From: Subtercola sp.
GTDB lineage: Bacteria; Actinomycetota; Actinomycetes; Actinomycetales; Microbacteriaceae
Reading direction: 5' to 3'
DNA length: 57,328 nucleotides
Assembly: GCA_025463765.1 (NCBI GenBank)
Contig: JAODBC010000049.1
Location: 1 to 57,328 of the forward strand
Within the stretch, counting starts at the first letter, position 1. Each line of letters begins with the position of its first letter. Under the pieces are notes generated by a model. That model did no database searches, was not told the DNA's origin, and worked only from the letters and a program-made list of their open reading frames with translations. The position numbers were made by a program, and so were the translations under genes. This document shows, piece by piece, positions 51,681 to 57,328 of the stretch.

Positions 51681-53591
51681 TCAGTTGAAGCTGACGCTGT
51701 TCGACGTGACGACGATGCCCGCGTAACCCTGCTTGCTGTTACCCACGTTCACGTGAATCTGCTTGCCCTTGTCGGCTGCCGTCAGTACATAGGTCTTACC
51801 TGTTGAGCCGACGATCGGGTACATGCCGCGAAACCAGTAGTACGTGACGGTTCCTCCGCCGGGCACGTAGGTTCCCGCGACCGCGGTCAGTGTTTTGCCC
51901 AGAGCAACGTTGCCCGAAATGGTGGCTTTCGGAACGGTGGTGAACTTCTTGAGTACCGGCGCTGTGGCGTCGCTGACGAAGGTCAGAGTGTTGTAGCCCG
52001 CCTTGGAGGCGGTGATGCGCACGGTGACGACCTTGTTCCAATCGGCTTCGGTCGCCTTGTACGTGGCGGCGACGGCGCCGGGAATGGCGACCCCGTTACG
52101 CAACCAGGCGTACTTCACCGACACCGGTGCGACTGCCCAGGTGCCCACGGTCGCCGAGAGCGTCGAGCCGACGGTCTGGCCGCCCAGCACGCTGACGGGT
52201 GGGTTGGTCAGTGTGCCGGCGACGATCTTCGGCGTCGGGCTGCTGGTCTTCGCCACCGAGAGGAAGCCGGGGCGGGAACCGGTGACGGTGACCGTGATCG
52301 TCGACTTGAGGTCACCCGCAGCGAGAAGGTAGCTCGCGCCCGTCGCCCCGCCGATAGCGACTCCGTTCTTCTTCCACTGATAGCCGAACGAGACAGATCC
52401 GGGGCCCCACACTCCGGTCTTGACGGTCAGGGTGGTATTCACCTGCGGGTACTTGATGTTCGGCAGCACGAGCGGCGTAGGCGTTACGGTGAGGTTCTGA
52501 ACGACCGGCGCGGTCGGCAGGCTCGTCTTGGTGAGGGTTGAGAGTCCCGACTTGCTGCCAGTGCCGGCAACACTGATCTTCTGACCCACATCTGCCACCG
52601 TGAGAACGTAGGTCGGCTGGGTTGCATTCGGGATGGGCACGATTCCGCGCATCCATTGGTACTTCCACGATGTCGGTGTGGGCAGCCAGGCATTCACCGA
52701 GGTCGACAGGGTGGCGCCGAGAACGGCCGTGCCGCTGATGGTCGGGGTCGCCGCCGAAGTGAAAGACGGGGTCTGCACGAAAATCGAGACGGGAGTCGTG
52801 GCGCTCATGCCGCCGAAGCCGTCAGAGACCTGATAGTAGAAGGCGTCGAGGCCGGTGAATCCGGCCGTGGCGGTGTAGGTGAACCCGCCCGAAGCGTTCA
52901 GTTTCACGGTTCCGTGCAGCGGGTTGGCCGTGACGGCCACGGTTGCCGTGGGCAGGTCGCCGTCGACATCGGAATCGTTGCTGAGCACGCCCTTCGCCGC
53001 GACGGTGAGCGGAGTGGCGCCGTTGGCGGCGTACTGGTCGGCTACGCCGGCCGGGTTGTGGTTGGGAGTGACGTTGATCGAGATGACGCCGGCGTCGTAA
53101 CTCCAGGCGCCTTGTGAATCTTTCAGAAAATACCTGATGCTGTCAGCGCCGGTGTAGTTCTTCGCGGGCGTGTAGGTGATGATCGCCGATGCGCCGAGGT
53201 CACCGAACGTCGCCACACCGTGTGCGGGGTACAGCGCAGAGGCGAGAGAAAAGGTGTCGCCGTCAGCGTCGACGTCGTTGGCCATCACCGTCGACCACGG
53301 GAGCTTCACCGTGTGGTTGGCGACGATGTTGAAATTGTCTGGGTAGGCCAGGGGAGGGTCGTTCGTCGGGGTCTGCGTGATCTGGGCCGCGGTCGGCGAC
53401 GCTGCCGGGGCCGAGGTGGGGGCCGGAGTGGGGGCCGGGGCCGCGAACGCTGCGACTGGCACGCTGATGCAGAGCGCTGTTACGACGCCGGTGGCGAGCA
53501 GGCGCGCGGTAGTGCGCCGAAGTCGACCCGCCCGGAACGCCGATGGTTCAGACGGTTTGTCTTTCGGCTGGATGCCGTTGGAGTACGACAT
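51681..53591 (-). CDS. Secreted protein with cadherin-like and four Ig-like repeats
   Basis: 636 aa. After a long basic N terminus (about 25 residues) a Sec signal follows (LLATGVVTALCISVPVAAFA) and an Ala/Pro/Thr stalk (PAPTPAPTSAPAASPTAAQ). Two cadherin-like domains (VMANDVDADGD, GVLSNDSDVDGD) span about 75-270, then four roughly 85-residue Ig-like repeats like those of the 514-aa protein (VTVTGSRPGF, RITASKAGY and others). The last repeat ends at the C terminus without an anchor. It converges on the LuxR gene with a 29-bp gap. Likely a matrix or adhesion protein; its level may be set by the regulator. Confidence 0.87.
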   Translation of the reverse strand: MSYSNGIQPKDKPSEPSAFRAGRLRRTTARLLATGVVTALCISVPVAAFAAPAPTPAPTSAPAASPTAAQITQTPTNDPPLAYPDNFNIVANHTVKLPWSTVMANDVDADGDTFSLASALYPAHGVATFGDLGASAIITYTPAKNYTGADSIRYFLKDSQGAWSYDAGVISINVTPNHNPAGVADQYAANGATPLTVAAKGVLSNDSDVDGDLPTATVAVTANPLHGTVKLNASGGFTYTATAGFTGLDAFYYQVSDGFGGMSATTPVSIFVQTPSFTSAATPTISGTAVLGATLSTSVNAWLPTPTSWKYQWMRGIVPIPNATQPTYVLTVADVGQKISVAGTGSKSGLSTLTKTSLPTAPVVQNLTVTPTPLVLPNIKYPQVNTTLTVKTGVWGPGSVSFGYQWKKNGVAIGGATGASYLLAAGDLKSTITVTVTGSRPGFLSVAKTSSPTPKIVAGTLTNPPVSVLGGQTVGSTLSATVGTWAVAPVSVKYAWLRNGVAIPGAVAATYKATEADWNKVVTVRITASKAGYNTLTFVSDATAPVLKKFTTVPKATISGNVALGKTLTAVAGTYVPGGGTVTYYWFRGMYPIVGSTGKTYVLTAADKGKQIHVNVGNSKQGYAGIVVTSNSVSFN

Positions 53592-54309
53592 TGTCGATTC
53601 CCACTTTCGATGTTTGGCTCACCGGGGTGGTGAGGCTACATCGAGACAGTACAAAGACCACCGTGCGGCTCGGCACCGTGCTGACTACGGTATTTTCGTC
53701 GCACGCCTACGGTGTGTCGTGCTGTGCTGGGCGGGGTCATTGACGAATAGACCTTTTGCGGCGCCCTGCTTGGAGAACGACCGTCTCTACGCCTGGCTAG
53801 CTCTGAGCTGGCGTGTCCCTCAGGACATCGCTGAGGCGATCGAGTGGGATCTATTGCTCACGGCTCCAGTTCAGAAACCGGGTTGGCGTTAGGATCGCTG
53901 GCTTGAAGGTCGCGCCGGCGTCGCCGCCGTGGCGGTCGGTGGTTCGGTAGCTGTAGCCGAAGGTGTCGGCGACGATGGCATCTATTCGCACCTAATGGGA
54001 ATACCAGAGACTTTGCTGGTGATGCTGAGTCTCCGATTTCCAACAACCTGAAGCCGAGGCTGTCGATATCTGTTGTTCAGGCCGCACGCACGCACATCTG
54101 ACGCGGACCGCTTTTTACCGGTCGTTCGCCTGATGACCGATTCGTCCTTCCGCCACGCGGAAAGTCATGAAGATGGGGTCCGGGGGCAATCGTATTCGCA
54201 GATTGAACCTTCCAAATAGACGTCGGTTCGCAAAGTTAATGGGCCCGCGCGCTGAACTCAAAGAATCCCTTAGCCCGCTCTGGATGGGTTGCTCTCATCA
54301 ATGATGCGG
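53592..54309. other. 718-bp gene-poor region with decayed frame
   Basis: No complete gene is supportable. The first 60 bp hold the promoter area of the Ig-like gene. At 53851-53991 (minus strand) there is a 46-codon frame beginning VRIDAIVADTFGY and ending ILTPTRFLNWSREQ with ordinary codon use and a stop in frame just upstream of its GTG, which looks like the C-terminal end of a former gene; the family is not recognised. The rest is less GC-rich than the surroundings and without a clear dyad. Confidence 0.45.
53851..53991 (-). pseudogene. Possible C-terminal gene fragment
   Basis: Short open stretch of 46 codons (ADTFGYSYRTTDRHGGDAG inside) that reads like protein but lacks any upstream continuation. 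I would not assign a function; it may be the leftover of a deletion at this accessory junction. Confidence 0.25.
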
Positions 54310-54972
54310 TCAGTTAGCGGTTTGTAGAAAGCCGGTCAGCAGCGCGCCCAGCACGCGTGACAGGCGCGGTCCGACCTCGACAATTGCGTGGGCGAGCCGT
54401 GGGTCGCTGCGGTACAGCGCGGCGGTTTCTTCGCCCGGGTTGGCCATCTGCCACTGGGCGCCAGCCATGCTCGTGGCTGTGGCGACCACGTCAAGTGCCT
54501 GTGGTCGGCTGAGTCCTGGAAAAAGCGTTCGGAGCGTGCCGATGATCTTGTCTACCTCGCTGTGGGTGACGAGCTTGAATTCACGGACAGCGTCGAGCGA
54601 CACATGACGTTCGAGGTTGAGTGGCACGTGCGCAAGCAGGTCGCAGAAGAATGGACGCGCAACAAGTGTTTGCGCGAGTGTGTCCGCGGCCTTCTGGGTC
54701 GTGACCGGGGCAAGAGCGTTGAGCGCGTTGCACAGTGCTGGCCCCCAGTCCTGCCATTCGAGCGCAGTCAGTGTCAGGTAGATCTGTTCCCGGGTTTCGA
54801 AGTATCGGAGCAGGGCGGATTTGTGCATCCCGATTGCGGCGGCGATGTCAGTCAGCGTGACCTCGCGGATGCCACGCTCGATGCCGAGCGAGCGGGCGGC
54901 GGTCAGGATGGACTGCTCCCGCTGCAGTTTCGCATCGGTCGATCGTGCCCGGGCGAAGTCGGTTGCTGACAT
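54310..54972 (-). CDS. TetR-family regulator (with the SDR)
   Basis: 220 aa. HTH in SILTAARSLGIERGIREVTLTDIAAAIGMHKSALLRYFETREQIYLTL. The C-terminal domain (LNLERHVSLDAVREFKLVTHSEV) resembles the TetR_C_17-like actinobacterial subgroup. It is divergent from the SDR gene across 58 bp with two adjacent palindromes, so the classical self- and partner-repression layout is likely. Confidence 0.9.
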   Translation of the reverse strand: MSATDFARARSTDAKLQREQSILTAARSLGIERGIREVTLTDIAAAIGMHKSALLRYFETREQIYLTLTALEWQDWGPALCNALNALAPVTTQKAADTLAQTLVARPFFCDLLAHVPLNLERHVSLDAVREFKLVTHSEVDKIIGTLRTLFPGLSRPQALDVVATATSMAGAQWQMANPGEETAALYRSDPRLAHAIVEVGPRLSRVLGALLTGFLQTAN

Positions 54973-54985
54973 GAATCCATACTAG

Positions 54986-55019
54986 CGCAACGCGGTTGCG
55001 TTAATAACACAATGGTGTT
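54986..55019. promoter_or_regulatory. Two adjacent palindromes between TetR and SDR genes
   Basis: CGCAACGCGGTTGCG (54986-55000; CGCAAC/GTTGCG arms, 3-bp centre) and AACACAATGGTGTT (55006-55019; AACAC/GTGTT arms, 4-bp centre). Together they fill most of the 58-bp gap, leaving little room for RNA polymerase if occupied. Confidence 0.65.
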
Positions 55020-55030
55020 GTACTAAACCT

Positions 55031-55891
55031 ATGACAGAGAAAACATGGATGATCACCGGCGCATCGAGAGGCTTCGGGAGAGAACTCGCCGTCGCGGCGT
55101 TGGCCGCAGGTGACCGGGTTGCCGCCACAGCGCGCAACCCGGAAACGCTTGCGGACCTCACCGGACGATTCGGTGATCGGGTGCTGGCTCTACAGCTCGA
55201 CGTGACGAACGCCGCGGCTGCCTGGGGCGCGTTGCGGGACACCAGCGAGGCGTTCGGCAGGATCGATGTCGTGGTGAACAGTGCCGGATATGCGAATGTC
55301 GCGCCGATCGAGACTGCGGCAGAAGACGACTTCCGTGCCCAATTCGAGACCAATTTCTGGGGCGTGTACAACGTGTCGAAAGCGGCGGTTCCGATCCTTC
55401 GCCAGCAGGGCGAGGGGCTGATTGTGCAGTTCTCATCCGTCGGCGGCCGGGTCGGAGGGTCTCCGGGGATCGCTTCGTACCAGGCTGCGAAATTCGCGGT
55501 CGACGGCTTCAGTCGCGTGCTGGCCGTCGAGACGGCGCCGTTCGGCATCTCGGTGATGGTGGTCGAGCCCAGCGGGTTTGCAACCGATTGGGCCGGCTCA
55601 TCGATGACCGTTCACGACGTGCCCGCCGGATACGAGCAAACCGTCGGGGCGATGAACTCACGGATGCGGCAGAGCTCGACAGGTCCGGCTGGCGACCCAG
55701 TTCGCGGCGCAGAGGTCATCGTCAATGTTGTTCACTCCGAGCGTGTTCCCACGCATCTTCTGCTCGGTGTGAACGCCGTCGAGATGTCGCTGGCATATTC
55801 CGGCGCCCAGTTCGACGAAGCGTCCGCCTGGAGCGCGGTCAGCCGGTCTGCGGACTTCGCAGAGCCGTATCCGGCACCGCTGCCCGCATGA
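55031..55891 (+). CDS. SDR family oxidoreductase (retinol/3-ketosteroid-like group)
   Basis: 286 aa classical SDR: MITGASRGFGRELAVAALAAGD (TGxxxGxG), DVVVNSAGY (NAG-like), QFSSVGGRVGGSPGIASYQAAKFAVDGFSR with the catalytic Ser-Tyr-Lys (SYQAAK). The C-terminal variable part (SGFATDWAGSSM and on) defines a group common in actinobacteria next to TetR genes. Substrate unknown. Divergent from the TetR gene at 54310. Confidence 0.9.
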   Translation: MTEKTWMITGASRGFGRELAVAALAAGDRVAATARNPETLADLTGRFGDRVLALQLDVTNAAAAWGALRDTSEAFGRIDVVVNSAGYANVAPIETAAEDDFRAQFETNFWGVYNVSKAAVPILRQQGEGLIVQFSSVGGRVGGSPGIASYQAAKFAVDGFSRVLAVETAPFGISVMVVEPSGFATDWAGSSMTVHDVPAGYEQTVGAMNSRMRQSSTGPAGDPVRGAEVIVNVVHSERVPTHLLLGVNAVEMSLAYSGAQFDEASAWSAVSRSADFAEPYPAPLPA

Positions 55892-55969
55892 CCGCGCTAC
55901 GGCAGCACAAACCGGGTGCCGTTGCCAGGCTGGAGCGCGGCGGGGCAAGTTGACCGGAAGAAAAGCAAT

Positions 55970-56006
55970 GGTTAGTGTTATTTACCACAGGTAAACAACA
56001 CTAACC
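55970..56006. promoter_or_regulatory. Long near-perfect palindrome before the VOC-TetR operon
   Basis: 37-bp dyad: outer arms GGTTAGTGTT and AACACTAACC, inner arms TTTACC and GGTAAA, centre ACA; only one base pair is mismatched over the 17-bp half. It lies 17 bp upstream of the TTG start of the VOC gene. Length and shape match a TetR-family operator that also covers the promoter. Confidence 0.82.
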
Positions 56007-56023
56007 AGAGTGAGGAAGATGCA

Positions 56024-56437
56024 TTGACGTCCTTAGTTTTTGACCACGTTGGGCTCTCCGTTGGAGACTTGGAAGCCCAAAGCCGTTTCTACAGCGCTGC
56101 GCTTGGCCTGAACGAGGTTGAGGAGCACTTCGAGATGCCCGAAGCTCACATCCGCAGCGCGATCCTTCGATCCGCATCCGGCCTCAAAATCGAGCTAATC
56201 GAGCGCGGCGGCTCACAGACGCAAAGCTTCGCAGACGCGTTCGACGGGGCGGCCGTGCAGGGCTATTTCCATTGGGCCCTGCAGGTCGACAGCCTCGCCG
56301 ACGCATTTGCCTCCCTTATTGCGGCCGGTGCTAAGGAAGTTTCGCCGCCAGCGGAGGCGGTTCGACCAGGTGCTCGGTTCGCATACGTGAAGGATCCAGA
56401 GGGCAACCTGCTCGAACTGATCCAGCCCGCCGCATGA
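56024..56437 (+). CDS. VOC-family (glyoxalase/bleomycin-resistance-like) protein
   Basis: 137 aa from a TTG start with GAGGAAG 7 bp upstream (an ATG 5 bp earlier opens a two-codon frame only). VFDHVGLSVGDLEAQSRFYSAALGL (metal His in DHV), FHWALQVDSLADAF and YVKDPEGNLLELIQPA (metal Glu in LLELI) give the paired beta-alpha-beta-beta-beta motifs. Members range from glyoxalase and dioxygenases to drug-binding proteins; substrate unknown. It is co-transcribed with the TetR gene, whose start overlaps its stop (ATGA). Confidence 0.9.
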   Translation: MTSLVFDHVGLSVGDLEAQSRFYSAALGLNEVEEHFEMPEAHIRSAILRSASGLKIELIERGGSQTQSFADAFDGAAVQGYFHWALQVDSLADAFASLIAAGAKEVSPPAEAVRPGARFAYVKDPEGNLLELIQPAA

Positions 56438-57036
56438 GCATTCCATTCAAGCGGACCTCGGGCCAGCACCACGGCGACCTCCGCCGTGTCCTCGAAGATG
56501 CAGCCCTTGAGCTCATTGCCGAACGCGGGCCGCGCGGGTTTTCGCTCGCAGAAATCACCCGTCGCGCCGGCGTCAGCGTGGCTGCGCCTTACAAACATTT
56601 TGCCGACAGCGACGCTGTGCTCGCCGCTCTCGCAGAACGCGGATACACGGCCCAGTTCCACCGTTTCGGTGCCGCCGTTGCATCGGCCGTCGATCCGACC
56701 GAACAACTCGCGGCTTTCTCGGCGGAGTACGCGAGGTTCGCCGCCGACGAACGCGCCCTGTTCGAAGTCACGTTTCGATCCGGGCTCGACAAGGCCCTGT
56801 ATCCGTCCCTTGCTATCGCAGGGGAGCGCGTGCTCTCGGTGCTGCGCCCTCCAGCGCAGGCGCTAACCACAAACGACGCATCTGCCGTAGAACTGATCTA
56901 TGCCGTCGCGGCATCCGCCCACGGCTATGCAATGTTCCTGCTGGAAGGCGTATTTGCCGACGGGCTCGACGCGTTCGGCGAGACGGTTCAGCGCGCAGCC
57001 ACCAGCGCGCGAATCCTCGCCGAAGCCCGTCTGTGA
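56434..57036 (+). CDS. TetR-family regulator (with the VOC protein)
   Basis: 200 aa. N-terminal HTH: DLRRVLEDAALELIAERGPRGFSLAEITRRAGVSVAAPYKHFADSDAVLAAL, then a TetR_C_13/WHG-like helical domain (AAFSAEYARFAADERALFEVTFRSGLDKALYPSL). Its start overlaps the VOC gene by ATGA. It probably binds the 37-bp palindrome at 55970 and represses the pair. Confidence 0.9.
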   Translation: MSIPFKRTSGQHHGDLRRVLEDAALELIAERGPRGFSLAEITRRAGVSVAAPYKHFADSDAVLAALAERGYTAQFHRFGAAVASAVDPTEQLAAFSAEYARFAADERALFEVTFRSGLDKALYPSLAIAGERVLSVLRPPAQALTTNDASAVELIYAVAASAHGYAMFLLEGVFADGLDAFGETVQRAATSARILAEARL

Positions 57037-57260
57037 CGGCCGACATTAGAGCTGCGCGAGAGGTGCCCCGGTTGCGAGCGACGTTGGGAAGCGCAGTCTG
57101 GAGGGCGCGGTTGGGTGCGCAAGCAGCTTGTAGGACTATTCCTGGTGACGAGAAGTATTCGATTTGAAGGTATTCCCCAATCGTTCAGGCTTGAATGTAT
57201 AGGTCACGTCCCGCTGTGTGGTGGAGTTTCTCGACACCGTGCGGGGGATCAATTCATTGA
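57037..57260. other. Intergenic region, nothing recognised
   Basis: 224 bp downstream of the last TetR gene. It contains no supportable gene, RNA or strong dyad, and is noticeably more AT-rich toward its right end. Confidence 0.4.
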
Positions 57261-57328
57261 TTATGCGGCAGCGAGTTCTGGGATAACAACCACCTCCTCG
57301 ACCTTGTTCGTGATGGCGTCGAGTTCCT
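57261..57328 (-). CDS. C-terminal end of an unidentified gene
   Basis: The minus-strand frame is open from the window's right edge for 21 codons (ELDAITNKVEEVVVIPELAAA) and stops with TAA at 57261. Composition is protein-like. The gene itself lies mostly outside the window. It could belong to a transposase or another accessory gene, but I cannot tell. Confidence 0.4.
   Translation of the reverse strand, partial: ELDAITNKVEEVVVIPELAAA

Overview
The window looks like chromosomal DNA of a high-GC actinobacterium, most likely of the Microbacteriaceae (inference). The grounds are strong G/C at third codon positions, many GTG starts, actinobacterial families (mycofactocin-type SDR, deazaflavin-dependent DUF385 protein, GAP-family membrane protein, an HPr-fused DhaM) and dense packing with 4-bp ATGA overlaps. 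I see no rRNA, tRNA, CRISPR array, plasmid origin or intact insertion sequence.

Layout. 1-2112: dihydroxyacetone kinase operon dhaK (truncated by the window edge)-dhaL-dhaM. 2117-4494: Dps, then a divergent SDR / SMP-30 lactonase pair around a 9-bp-arm inverted repeat. 4499-9791: a tightly coupled minus-strand operon of acyl-CoA dehydrogenase-like protein, PIG-L deacetylase fused to a NodS-like methyltransferase, family 2 glycosyltransferase and GH15 hydrolase. 9951-14366: glgX, an alpha/beta hydrolase ending in a 19-bp triple repeat, and a Wzc/CpsD-like kinase. 14332-24734: envelope and surface genes (Tat-exported DUF3494 ice-binding-like protein, two cardiolipin synthases, AI-2E exporter-family protein, choice-of-anchor-like protein) and a mycofactocin-type SDR divergent from gcvP (24953-27949). 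27900-30030: DUF385 protein, MFS transporter, ArfB.

30048-41363 is a LacI-controlled catabolic island: LacI regulator, NMT1/SsuA-type ABC importer with an unusual two-domain permease, DeoD-type purine nucleoside phosphorylase, adenosine deaminase, an SAH/MTA-deaminase-like amidohydrolase, a creatininase-family protein, a glutamine-amidotransferase-like protein and a second amidohydrolase. Four similar 14-bp operators near GCAAARCGYTTTGC sit before the regulator, the importer and the divergent right-hand genes, so I read it as one regulon for an unidentified nucleoside-like compound.

41406-57036 is a chain of small regulator-plus-target modules: ArsR with two SRPBCC proteins, then four TetR regulators beside an epimerase, an esterase, an SDR and a VOC protein, each with its own palindromic operator. 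Among them is a surface module: two secreted cadherin/Ig-like repeat proteins flanking a truncated haemoglobin overlapped by a 916-residue ATPase-LuxR regulator. Gene debris at 42.9, 53.9 and 57.3 kb suggests this end is an accessory zone.

The best candidates for undescribed systems are the four-gene amino-sugar/glycoconjugate operon (4.5-9.8 kb) and the LacI nucleoside regulon (30-41 kb).
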